From NCBI GenBank assembly GCA_023457715.1, contig JAEWKR010000104.1, positions 1-11,394 on the forward strand: a stretch of 11,394 nucleotides of DNA. The letters run 5' to 3'. The position numbers and the translations under genes are program-made. This document shows positions 1 to 7,077 of the stretch, in pieces; the stretch's first letter is position 1; each line of letters opens with the position of its first letter. The DNA is from Verrucomicrobiota bacterium. Its GTDB lineage: Bacteria > Verrucomicrobiota > Verrucomicrobiia > Opitutales > Opitutaceae. A model generated the notes under the pieces. The model did no database searches. It was not told the origin of the DNA and worked only from the letters and a program-made list of their open reading frames with translations.

Positions 1-92
1 GCGGGCGGGCCGCCCGCGGTCCAGCGGGGAGGCGGGCGGGCCGCCCGCGGTCCAAGGGGGAGGCGGGCGGGCCGACGGCCGTCCAGGGGGCG
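1..92. repeat. Three tandem GC-rich palindromic units, 31-bp period
   Basis: Three head-to-tail copies start at 1, 32 and 63. The first two are almost identical. Each contains the odd-centred palindrome CGGGCGGGCCGCCCG followed by CGGTCCA and a G-rich spacer. The third copy is diverged: its centre has become GACGGCCGTC, which is again a palindrome. The array may continue beyond the left edge. It starts 18-24 bp past the stop codon of the minus-strand gene ending at 110, so transcripts of that gene would run into a series of strong hairpins. A role in transcript ending or 3' protection is possible but not shown, since there is no T-tract. Confidence 0.85.
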
Positions 93-109
93 GCACCTTG
101 GGCGTTTGT

Positions 110-1069
110 CTATCCCTTCGGCCGGCTGCCGCGCATCAACTGCTGGAGCTGGCGGGCGTTCCGCTGTTGCTGCTGAAGAAGCTTGAGCGCCTTCAGCTGG
201 GTCTCGTTCAACACCGTGGCCGCCTGGGTGAGGGCCTCGCTGGTGATCCGGGCGCTGCCCGCTCCGACCACCCCGTTGAGGCCGGTGGTGCCGGGGGAGG
301 TGAAGACGCGGTGGCTCTGGCGGCCGTCCTGGGCGGGTGCGTTGCTGGCGAGAATCTGGACCAGCTGTTCGGACTGCGCATGGCTGAGCGGAGCGTCGCT
401 CGAACTGAGATGCTGCTGCAGCGTGCCAACCAGATTTCGCTGCGGTTGGGTACGTTCGTACTGGGTCAGCTGCTGATAGCCCGACTCGCCCAGGACCGAC
501 CGGAGCGACGTGTCCACCGCGGCCTCCGCGTCGGCGACCATTTTTCGAAATGCCTCCGGATCGCTGCGAGGGTTCAAACCCTGTTGTTCCAGGGCGGCGA
601 TGACGTCGCGCCGCGAGTTCTGCCGGTCGACGAGCAGGGCCTTGAGCCGCTCCGCCTGGTCGGGGCTGAGATTCAGCGAGCGAAACAACGCGGCGTACCG
701 AATTTCCACCCCGGCGCGTTCGGCGGACGAGATGAGGCCCTGGACCTCGGGGTTGGCCATCATTTCGCGGAAGGCGGCCCGGCGGTCCCCCCGGTCGCCG
801 CGTTCCTCGGGACGGACCACGTCAGAGGGAGCGACCGGAGGGGGTTCAGGATCGGACGCAGCGGGCGGCAGGGACGCCGCCTGGTCAAAGGCGGCCTGCA
901 GATCCTGGTTCTGCCGCTGGAGTTCGGAGATCCTTGCCTGCAATTCGTCGCGATCGTTTCCGGCGAGTACGGATCCCCGCAACTCCACCAGTTCGGTGTA
1001 CTGCCGCCATGCCAGCACCGAGGCCGCGATTGCCGCAGCTGCAAACAGACCGAGGAGCAGGTTTTTCAC
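110..1069 (-). CDS. Membrane-anchored coiled-coil protein of unknown function
   Basis: This 319-aa protein is not one I recognise. Residues 4-20 form a hydrophobic segment just after Met-Lys-Asn, fitting a single N-terminal anchor or an uncleaved signal. Residues 28-65 are heptad-like and rich in Leu, Gln and Glu, a likely short coiled coil. Residues 66-90 are a Pro/Ala/Glu linker. The rest is mostly helical and charged, with several L-x-x-x-Q segments (LSPDQAERL at 134-142, LSHAQSEQL at 228-236, LNETQLKAL at 288-296). These weakly recall the LTXXQ pattern of Spy/CpxP-like periplasmic proteins, but the match is too loose for a family call. The start is GTG at 1069, chosen because it sits directly before the hydrophobic segment. 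No Shine-Dalgarno is seen. The gene is divergent from the GH35 gene. The open frame on the opposite strand is a GC-composition shadow. Confidence 0.8.
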   Translation of the reverse strand: MKNLLLGLFAAAAIAASVLAWRQYTELVELRGSVLAGNDRDELQARISELQRQNQDLQAAFDQAASLPPAASDPEPPPVAPSDVVRPEERGDRGDRRAAFREMMANPEVQGLISSAERAGVEIRYAALFRSLNLSPDQAERLKALLVDRQNSRRDVIAALEQQGLNPRSDPEAFRKMVADAEAAVDTSLRSVLGESGYQQLTQYERTQPQRNLVGTLQQHLSSSDAPLSHAQSEQLVQILASNAPAQDGRQSHRVFTSPGTTGLNGVVGAGSARITSEALTQAATVLNETQLKALKLLQQQQRNARQLQQLMRGSRPKG

Positions 1070-1174
1070 GTCAGAGAGGCAAGACGGCTGGCGACGGGGA
1101 ATGTTTCAAGGGCGGGGGGGGGCCCCCCCCGGGCCCGGGGGGGCGGGGGGGGCCCCCGCCCGCATCCAGCGCGC
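1070..1174. promoter_or_regulatory. Divergent intergenic region with 54-nt pure G/C tract
   Basis: This gap separates the starts of two divergent genes and must hold their promoters if both are transcribed from here. I see no convincing -35/-10 pair. Positions 1110-1163 contain only G and C, in long runs: G9 at 1114-1122, C8 at 1123-1130, G7 at 1137-1143 and G8 at 1145-1152. Positions 1124-1143 are a perfect 20-bp palindrome (C7-GGGCCC-G7). Four or more G-runs on the plus strand could fold as a G-quadruplex. Homopolymer length errors in the assembly are also possible, and would affect the predicted N-terminus of the GH35 gene. Confidence 0.5.
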
Positions 1175-3721
1175 TTGCGCGGGCATTTCGCGTGCGCTCT
1201 CGCGGCTCTTCTGCTCGCGTTCTGCCCTCCCTCGCCGGCGTCCGAGCCCCTGACGGTCACCCTGCATGACCCCGCGCCGGCGGAGGCGGGCTACTTCAAG
1301 ATGGGGACGGCGCGGAGCGCGAACGGGCACGTGCTCACGCTCGACAGCCGCAGTCTGCGACTCGACGGCCAGCCGTGGTTGCCCGTGATGGGCGAGTTTC
1401 ATTTCACGCGGTACCCCGCCGACGAATGGCGCGAGGAGTTGCTCAAGATGAAGGCCGGCGGCATCGACATCGTCGCGACCTACGTCTTCTGGATTCATCA
1501 CGAAGAGACCGAGGGGCAGTGGAACTGGTCCGAGCGCCGAAACCTCCGGCAGTTTGTCGAGATCGCGCGTGACGTGGGGCTCCATGTCATCGTGCGCTCG
1601 GGACCCTGGTGTCATGGCGAGGTGCGCAACGGAGGCCTGCCGGATTGGACGCTGCAGCGGGGCTGGAAGGTGCGCACCACCGATCCAGGCTTTATGCAGG
1701 CGACGCGCGGGCTGTATGCGCAGATCGCCGCGCAGGTGGCGGGACTGCTGTGGAAGCAGGGCGGGCCGGTCATCGGAATCCAGCTGGATAACGAGTATTA
1801 CGGCCCGGCGGAATACCTGGTCGCCCTGAAGCGGCTCGCGCAGGAGGCGGGACTCGATGTGCCCCTGTACACGCGCACCGGCTGGCCGGCGCTGTCGACC
1901 CCGATGCCCCTGGGCGAGATGATTCCGCTCTACGGCGTCTACGCCGAGGGTTTCTGGGACCGTCACCTGACCTCGATGCCCGGGCGGTACTGGTCGGGCT
2001 TTCATTTCAGCACGCTTCGCACCGACACGGCGATCGCGACCGAATTGCTGGGCGAGCGCGCGGCCAAGGACGAGCCCGATGCCGCCCGATATCCTTATCT
2101 TACGTGCGAAATCGGCGGCGGAATGATGAGCAGTTATCACCGGCGCATCCGGGTCGATCCTCGCGACATCGAGGCGACCACCCTGATCAAGGTGGCCGGC
2201 GGCAGCACCGGTCCCGGCTACTACATGTATCATGGCGGGACGAACCCGGACGGCCGGACGACGCTGATGGAGGCGCAGGACACGGCGATTACCAACTACA
2301 ACGACCTGCCCGAGAAGACCTACGACTTCCAGGCCCCGCTCGGTGAGTATGGGCAGGTGCGGCCGCATTATCACCGGCTCCGCCGGCTCCACCTGTTTCT
2401 CCGGGACTACGGCTCCGACCTGACCAGCATGGTGACGGCGTTGCCCGCGCAGCGCCCGGCGGGTCGAAATGACGAGACCACCCTCCGCTGGGCGGCCCGG
2501 TCGGACGGGCGGCGCGGTTTCGTCTTCATCAACAACCATGAACGCGGTCGCACGCTGCCGCCCAAGGCGGATGTTCGCTTTGCGCTCGGTCTCACGAGTG
2601 GCGAGGGCCTCGAGTTTCCGCGACAGCCCGTGACGGTGCCGAGCGGAGCGATGGCGTGGTGGCCCTTCAATCTGGATATCGGGGGGCTCACCCTCGTCTC
2701 CGCGACCGCCCAGCCGGTGACGCACGTGGTGGAAGGCAACGGGACGCGCACCGTCTTCTTTGCCGAGACCCCCGGAGTGCCCGCGGAATTTGTCCTCCTC
2801 GAGAACGAGGTCGCGAAACTCGAGACCACCGCCCGGGTGGAGAAGGCCGGCGGACGGCTGCGCCTCGAAGGTCTGCAACCCTCGCGCGACATCGCGTTCC
2901 GGGTGGCGACCGCGAACGGCAAGGTCCTCAACGTGGTCCTGCTCGCGGACGCCGATTCGCTGGCGCTCTGGAAGGGCGAATTCGCGGGACGCCGGCGCGT
3001 CTTTCTTTCCCGCCTGCCGCTCTCATTCGCCCAGGGTGGGCTCAACCTTACCGCGACGGAGGCAGAGCCGGGCGTCGTGGGTATATTCCCGGCGCCGGGA
3101 ACCCTCACCGGTGACGGCGGAACGCTGGCCGGGCGGCCCGATGGACTGTTCACCACCTATGACGTCCCGGTGACCGCGCGCGTCTCGACCTTGGCGTTCG
3201 AGTCGGTGCGCCGCGCCGGCGAGCTCCGGACCATTCCGAAGGGTCCGATCAAGGAGCCGGTCGCCATGGCCCCGAAAGCCGCGGACTTCGCGCAGGCCGC
3301 CGAGTGGACGGTGCGGGTGCCTTCAGTGGCGGGTCCGCGGATTCGCGGGCTGCTCCGGTTCCATTATCGCGGCGACGTCGCGCGTCTGTATCACGGCGAT
3401 ACGCTGCTCACCGATGATTTCTACCAAGGGCTGCCGCGCGAGTTTGGCTTGTGGCGGCTGCCGGCACCCGCGAAACCCGGGAACGGAGTTCCCGCGCGAT
3501 CCCTGCGTTTTCAAGTCCTGCCGTTTCAACCGGACGCGGCGGTGTTCCTGGATCCGCAGATCGGCCCGCGCCCCGACCGACCCGTCGCGGAACTGTTGAG
3601 GGTGGAACTGGTGGAGTATGAGACGAAGCGCCTGACCGGCGCGCCCGGCCCCGAGCCGGCCCTGCCGAATCACTTTCGCACCGACGCGATCACCCCGCGT
3701 CCGACACCGCTCCGAAGGTAA
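1175..3721 (+). CDS. Secreted GH35 beta-galactosidase-like glycoside hydrolase
   Basis: This is a glycoside hydrolase family 35 enzyme, expected to release terminal beta-galactosyl residues from oligo- or polysaccharides outside the cytoplasm. Numbered from a TTG start at 1175 it has 848 aa. Residues 1-22 look like a signal peptide (hydrophobic ALAALLLAF core, cleavage near SPA). The TIM-barrel domain begins near residue 52 (GEFHFTRYP near 73). It carries GIQLDNEYYG with probable acid/base Glu207, and LTCEIGGGM with probable nucleophile Glu312, and ends near 414. The remainder is beta-rich, and residues about 580-830 resemble galactose-binding-like domains. The family call is firm; the galactose specificity is family inference. 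The start is uncertain: TTG is the only usable codon in this frame after the G/C tract, there is no Shine-Dalgarno, and a one-base error in the tract would allow ATG 1101. The open frame continues upstream to 98 only as antisense to the neighbour. Confidence 0.93.
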   Translation: MRGHFACALAALLLAFCPPSPASEPLTVTLHDPAPAEAGYFKMGTARSANGHVLTLDSRSLRLDGQPWLPVMGEFHFTRYPADEWREELLKMKAGGIDIVATYVFWIHHEETEGQWNWSERRNLRQFVEIARDVGLHVIVRSGPWCHGEVRNGGLPDWTLQRGWKVRTTDPGFMQATRGLYAQIAAQVAGLLWKQGGPVIGIQLDNEYYGPAEYLVALKRLAQEAGLDVPLYTRTGWPALSTPMPLGEMIPLYGVYAEGFWDRHLTSMPGRYWSGFHFSTLRTDTAIATELLGERAAKDEPDAARYPYLTCEIGGGMMSSYHRRIRVDPRDIEATTLIKVAGGSTGPGYYMYHGGTNPDGRTTLMEAQDTAITNYNDLPEKTYDFQAPLGEYGQVRPHYHRLRRLHLFLRDYGSDLTSMVTALPAQRPAGRNDETTLRWAARSDGRRGFVFINNHERGRTLPPKADVRFALGLTSGEGLEFPRQPVTVPSGAMAWWPFNLDIGGLTLVSATAQPVTHVVEGNGTRTVFFAETPGVPAEFVLLENEVAKLETTARVEKAGGRLRLEGLQPSRDIAFRVATANGKVLNVVLLADADSLALWKGEFAGRRRVFLSRLPLSFAQGGLNLTATEAEPGVVGIFPAPGTLTGDGGTLAGRPDGLFTTYDVPVTARVSTLAFESVRRAGELRTIPKGPIKEPVAMAPKAADFAQAAEWTVRVPSVAGPRIRGLLRFHYRGDVARLYHGDTLLTDDFYQGLPREFGLWRLPAPAKPGNGVPARSLRFQVLPFQPDAAVFLDPQIGPRPDRPVAELLRVELVEYETKRLTGAPGPEPALPNHFRTDAITPRPTPLRR

Positions 3722-3830
3722 ATGCAAACGACCAGGGAGCAGGGACCAGGGCCGGGGGACCACGTAAACCGTGGCCCGCAAACGTGGTTTCTGCCGTTCC
3801 TGGTCTTGGGTCCGTGGTCCTTCGTCCCTC
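3722..3830. repeat. Mirror-armed heptamer repeat element filling the GH35-GH2 gap
   Basis: The left arm (3730-3764) reads as 7-bp units: GACCAGG, GAGCAGG, GACCAGG, GCCGGGG, GACCACG. The right arm (3796-3830), read on the minus strand, is also 7-bp periodic: GAGGGAC, GAAGGAC, CACGGAC, CCAAGAC, CAGGAAC. The two arms are therefore related words in inverted orientation. Between them a smaller inverted pair, ACCACGT (3759-3765) and ACGTGGT (3782-3788), flanks the centre. The element occupies the gap from just after the GH35 stop codon (3719-3721) to the base before the GH2 ATG. Its architecture matches the elements at 6875-7072 and 7705-7813, although the word differs. Confidence 0.75.
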
Positions 3831-6800
3831 ATGATTCCCATGCTCTGCCCCCGTCTAGTCCTGCTTCTCCCTCTCGTGACCCTCACCAGCTGTCGCACCC
3901 CTGTGTCTGAACCCGCAACGACCGGTGCTCCTGGCACGGTCTCGCTTGCGGGCGAGTGGCGGTTTGCCCTCGACCGTGAAGATGCCGGCGTGCGCGAAGC
4001 CTGGCATCAACGTGACCTGACGGACCGGATCAAGCTGCCCGGTGTGCTGCAGGCGCAGGGTTATGGCGATGAGATCAGCCCGACCACGCCGTGGGTCGTG
4101 TCGTTGGGCGACTCCTGGTGGAAACTCCAGCCGGAGAGCCTGCGGGCGAAATTCTCCCGGCCCGGCGCGGTGCAGGTGCCCTTCCTGTCGCAGCCCCCGC
4201 GCCATTATCTGGGTGTTGCCTGGTACCAACGCGACGTCGTGGTGCCGCCCGAACAGGCGGGGCTGCGGCAGGTGCTGTTCCTGGAACGCCCGCACTGGGA
4301 GACGACCGTTTGGGTCGACGATCAGGTGCATCCTGCGAACAACTCCCTCGTGGCGCCGCATGTGACGGATGTGGGAATCCTGCCGCCTGGCCGGCATCGA
4401 ATCACGATCCGGATCGACAATCGGCAGATCGTGAACGATCCGGCTGATCCGCACCACACGCCCGACGCCCATGCGCACAGCGATGCCATGGCATCGACGT
4501 GGAACGGCATTGCGGGCCGGATTGAGCTGCAATCGACCCCGCTGGTCTGGCTGGACGACGTGCAGGTGTTCCCGAACGTCCGCAAGAAGTCGGCGTTGGT
4601 GCGCGTCGCGATCGGCAACCGTACCGGAGCCGCGGGCACCGGCACGCTGACCCTGCGGGTGGGCGGCGGCGCGGAAGAGACGTTGCCGGTGACGTGGGCG
4701 GAGGGCGGGGGCCACACGCAGGTGGAGCTGGCGCTCGGCGCGAACGCGGAAACGTGGGACGCCTTCAATCCGGCCCGGCACCGCGTGACGGTGTCCCTGG
4801 CCGCCGGCCGTGAGCGGCATGAGCGCCAGGTGCTGTTTGGGTTGCGCGAGGTCGCGTACCGCGACCGCGAGCTGTTGATCAACGGCCGCCCGGTCTTCCT
4901 GCGCATGACGCATTTCGGCGGTGACTTCCCGCTGACCGGCTATCCGGCGACGGATGTGGAATCGTGGCGGAAGATCATCCGCCAGTGCCAGGCCTTCGGG
5001 TTGAACGGCATGCGGTTTCACTCCTGGTGTCCGCCGGAGGCCGCGTTCGCGGCCGCCGACGAACTGGGCTTCTACCTGCAGACCGAGACGGGGATGTGGG
5101 CGGCCTTCAATCCGGGCAGTCCCTTCACGCGTTATCTGGAGGAGGAAACGCCCCGCCTGCTGCAGGCCTATGGGAACCATCCTTCGTTCATCCTGATGTC
5201 ACCGAGCAACGAGCCCGGCGGCCGATACACCGAAATCACCCCGAAGTGGGCGGCGGAGTGGTATGAGCGGGATCCGCGGCGGTTGTACGCCTCCGGCACC
5301 GGCTGGTCGGCGCCCGAACAAGTGACCGGCGGGGCCCAGTTCGCGGTCCTGGTGCGCTTCCGGGGCGGCGAGCTGCGCAACATCAAGGGCTGGTTCGGCG
5401 CGGACTACCGGAAGGCGGTCGAAACGGTGCACATCCCGGTGCTGGCGCACGAAGTGGGGCAGTGGTGCGCGTATCCGGATTTCGATATCATCCGCGACTT
5501 CACCGGCTACCTGCAGCCGGGCAATTACACCATTTTCCGGCATCTCGCCGAGCAGACGGGCGTGGCGGAGTTCAACGCCGCGTTCGCGTGGTCCTCCGGC
5601 CGGTTCCAGCTCGCCTGCTACAAGGAGGAGATCGAGGCGAACCTGCGCACGGCTGGACTGGCGGGCTTCCAGCTGCTGGATATTCGCGACTACCTGGGGC
5701 AGGGGACGGCGCTGATCGGCCTGCTGGACGCTTTCTGGAAGCCGAAGGATTACGTGACTGCGGGCGAGTTTCGGCGGTTCAATGGCGTGACGGTTCCAAC
5801 GGTGCGGCTCGCAACCCGGACCTTCAGCACCGCTGACACGCTGGCAACGGACGTGGAGTTGTACCACGCCGGCGCCAAGCCGCTGGCGGGCGCGCGACCG
5901 TATTGGAAGCTGGTGCGGCTGCGACCCGCGCAAGCCGGCCGCTCCGCGTACGAACCGCCGCAGGGAGTCGGGCGGGCAGGTTCGCCGTGGCGCGAGACGG
6001 ACATTGTGGCGCGCGGTGAGTTCGGCGCGCGCGACATTCCGGTCGGCAAGAACCATCCGCTGGGCCGGATCTCGCTTCCCCTGGCCGATGTGCCGGCGCC
6101 AGCGGCGTATCGACTGGTCATCGGGCTGGCGGACACGGACGTGGAGAACGATTGGAACGTGTGGGTGTATCCGGCCGCCGAAGACGCAACGAACACTCAA
6201 CCAAGCCTTCCGCCTAAAGGCGGGACAACGTACGCAAACGCTGACGTCGTGATCACTTCGCGGTGGAATGAGGCGGAAGCGGCGCTGGCGCAGGGCGGGC
6301 GGGTGCTGTTCGTGCCCACGGAAGCGGACCTGCCGCGAGCCAAGAGCCCGGCCATGAGCCGCACGCCGGTGTTCTGGAATATCCAGATGACCGTGCGGCC
6401 GCCGCGGAATCCGACGCCGCGCTTCGACGGCATGCTGGGTCTGTTGTGCGAGTCGCAACACCCGGCGCTGGCGGAGTTCCCCACCGAGCCGAATTGCGAC
6501 TGGCAGTGGACGCCGCTCATCGCGGGCGTGCGTTCCGTGAACCTGACGGAGGCCCCGCGCGAGCTTCGGCCCATCGTGAGCACCATCGATGACTGGAACC
6601 GCAACTGGCGGCTGGGTGTGATCTTCGAAGCGCGGGTGGGCCAGGGGCGCCTGCTGGTGTCGACCATCGACATCCGCAAGGCCGACGGGGAGATCGGCGC
6701 AAAGCAGCTCGGCCGCTCGCTGCTCGGCTACATGGCCGGCGATCAGTTCGCGCCGAAGGTGGAACTCACGGTCGAACAGCTGCGGGCCCTCTGGCAGCCG

Positions 6801-6887
6801 CCGACGAACAGCGAGGGCGGCGAGCGCCCGCGCGAGCGGGTGTTTGACCGCGTGCTGGATGACGGGAGCGGGAAGAAAGGGACGTAA
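3831..6887 (+). CDS. GH2-family glycoside hydrolase lipoprotein
   Basis: The product is a 1018-aa lipoprotein of glycoside hydrolase family 2 type, likely exo-acting outside the inner membrane; the substrate is not evident. The signal peptide is MIPMLCPRLVLLLPLVTLTSC, with lipobox LTSC and lipidated Cys21. Residues about 36-235 are the N-terminal sugar-binding jelly roll, 236-335 the Ig-like domain, and 335-650 the TIM barrel (RFHSWCPPEAAF motif). Probable catalytic residues are acid/base Glu461 in SNEPGG and nucleophile Glu541 in AHEVGQW. The C-terminal part (about 800-1018) has a GGRVLFVP strand and resembles a glutamine-amidotransferase-like fold seen in related proteins (inference). Residues about 784-804 are encoded by an AT-richer patch carrying a REP-like hairpin, in frame. 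The last codons and the TAA lie in the downstream repeat. The start was chosen for the lipoprotein signal; ATG 3840 is also possible. The GH35 gene upstream suggests a joint role in polysaccharide breakdown. Confidence 0.9.
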   Translation: MIPMLCPRLVLLLPLVTLTSCRTPVSEPATTGAPGTVSLAGEWRFALDREDAGVREAWHQRDLTDRIKLPGVLQAQGYGDEISPTTPWVVSLGDSWWKLQPESLRAKFSRPGAVQVPFLSQPPRHYLGVAWYQRDVVVPPEQAGLRQVLFLERPHWETTVWVDDQVHPANNSLVAPHVTDVGILPPGRHRITIRIDNRQIVNDPADPHHTPDAHAHSDAMASTWNGIAGRIELQSTPLVWLDDVQVFPNVRKKSALVRVAIGNRTGAAGTGTLTLRVGGGAEETLPVTWAEGGGHTQVELALGANAETWDAFNPARHRVTVSLAAGRERHERQVLFGLREVAYRDRELLINGRPVFLRMTHFGGDFPLTGYPATDVESWRKIIRQCQAFGLNGMRFHSWCPPEAAFAAADELGFYLQTETGMWAAFNPGSPFTRYLEEETPRLLQAYGNHPSFILMSPSNEPGGRYTEITPKWAAEWYERDPRRLYASGTGWSAPEQVTGGAQFAVLVRFRGGELRNIKGWFGADYRKAVETVHIPVLAHEVGQWCAYPDFDIIRDFTGYLQPGNYTIFRHLAEQTGVAEFNAAFAWSSGRFQLACYKEEIEANLRTAGLAGFQLLDIRDYLGQGTALIGLLDAFWKPKDYVTAGEFRRFNGVTVPTVRLATRTFSTADTLATDVELYHAGAKPLAGARPYWKLVRLRPAQAGRSAYEPPQGVGRAGSPWRETDIVARGEFGARDIPVGKNHPLGRISLPLADVPAPAAYRLVIGLADTDVENDWNVWVYPAAEDATNTQPSLPPKGGTTYANADVVITSRWNEAEAALAQGGRVLFVPTEADLPRAKSPAMSRTPVFWNIQMTVRPPRNPTPRFDGMLGLLCESQHPALAEFPTEPNCDWQWTPLIAGVRSVNLTEAPRELRPIVSTIDDWNRNWRLGVIFEARVGQGRLLVSTIDIRKADGEIGAKQLGRSLLGYMAGDQFAPKVELTVEQLRALWQPPTNSEGGERPRERVFDRVLDDGSGKKGT
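6206..6235 (-). repeat. REP-like hairpin inserted in frame in the GH2 coding sequence
   Basis: On the plus strand TTCCGCCTAAAGGCGGGA (6208-6225) folds as a 7-bp stem (one G-U pair) with a TAAA loop, followed by CAACGTACGC. Aligned over 30 bases with 6991-7020, 25 are identical. The loop-closing pair changes from G-C there to C-G here, so pairing is kept. Read on the minus strand the tetranucleotide before the stem is GTTG rather than GTAG. It encodes about residues 793-802 of the GH2 protein (LPPKGGTTYA) without breaking the frame. The surrounding 6180-6240 stretch is visibly less GC-rich than the rest of the gene. Confidence 0.75.
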
Positions 6888-7072
6888 GGGAGGAAAGGGA
6901 CCGAAGGGACTTAAGGGACGTAAAGGCCGAACCAGTGTTCGGGTATGTAGTCCCGCGTTTACGCGGAATTTTGGTCGCGTCCGCGCAAGACATTCCGCGT
7001 AAACGCGGGACTACGTACCCAAACCGCCGTCCTTTTCGTCCTTAGGTCCTTTAGGTCCCTTACGTCCCTTTC
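6875..7072. repeat. Mirror-armed 9-mer repeat element between convergent genes
   Basis: The left arm has five 9-bp units at 6877-6921 (AAGGGACGT, AAGGGAGGA, AAGGGACCG, AAGGGACTT, AAGGGACGT) and a degenerate sixth. The right arm, read on the minus strand from 7070 down to 7027, has units AAGGGACGT, AAGGGACCT, AAAGGACCT, AAGGACGA and AAAGGACGG. The outer tips form a perfect 17-bp inverted repeat: GAAAGGGACGTAAGGGA at 6875-6891 against 7056-7072. The element encloses the REP pair at 6941-7020. The left tip lies inside the GH2 gene and supplies its last codons (AAA GGG ACG) and TAA stop at 6885-6887. The right tip ends 5 bp before the upp stop codon. Confidence 0.85.
6941..7020. repeat. Head-to-head REP pair (REPIN-like) forming a 29-bp inverted repeat
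   Basis: The arms 6941-6969 and 6992-7020 are inverted copies of each other over 29 bp with one difference (position 6946, a G-U pair in RNA). They are separated by a 22-nt spacer. Each arm is itself a small hairpin introduced by GTAG: GTAGTCCCGCGTTTACGCGG, that is GTAG, then stem TCCCGCG, loop TTTA, stem CGCGGAA. A GTAG tetranucleotide followed by an imperfect palindrome, with two units inverted, is the layout known for REP sequences mobilised by RAYT transposases. It could also act as a two-way transcript end between the converging GH2 and upp genes, but no T-tract follows. Confidence 0.8.
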
Positions 7073-7077
7073 AATCC

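Noticed and set aside
1..92. CRISPR array
   Set aside because: The units are contiguous palindromic repeats without unique spacers, and no cas genes are nearby.
98..1174. N-terminal extension of the GH35 reading frame, antisense to the coiled-coil gene
   Set aside because: It lies opposite a gene with a clear membrane segment and coiled coil, has no domain character, and precedes a signal peptide that must be N-terminal.
1106..2878. 590-aa open frame on the minus strand opposite the GH35 gene
   Set aside because: The sense strand encodes a complete GH35 domain with both catalytic glutamates. The antisense frame is Arg/His-rich and typical of a shadow in GC-rich DNA.
3771..3830. Upstream GTG start for the GH2 protein
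   Set aside because: The extra 20 residues are encoded by the repeat element and would bury the lipoprotein signal peptide.
3855..5180. 441-aa open frame on the minus strand opposite the GH2 gene
   Set aside because: It is antisense to conserved GH2 domains, with Arg/His/Gln-rich shadow composition.
6941..7020. Classical intrinsic terminator between the convergent genes
   Set aside because: The hairpin is strong but lacks a following T-tract on either strand, and its sequence recurs elsewhere as a REP-like unit. It is kept as a repeat with possible termination effect.
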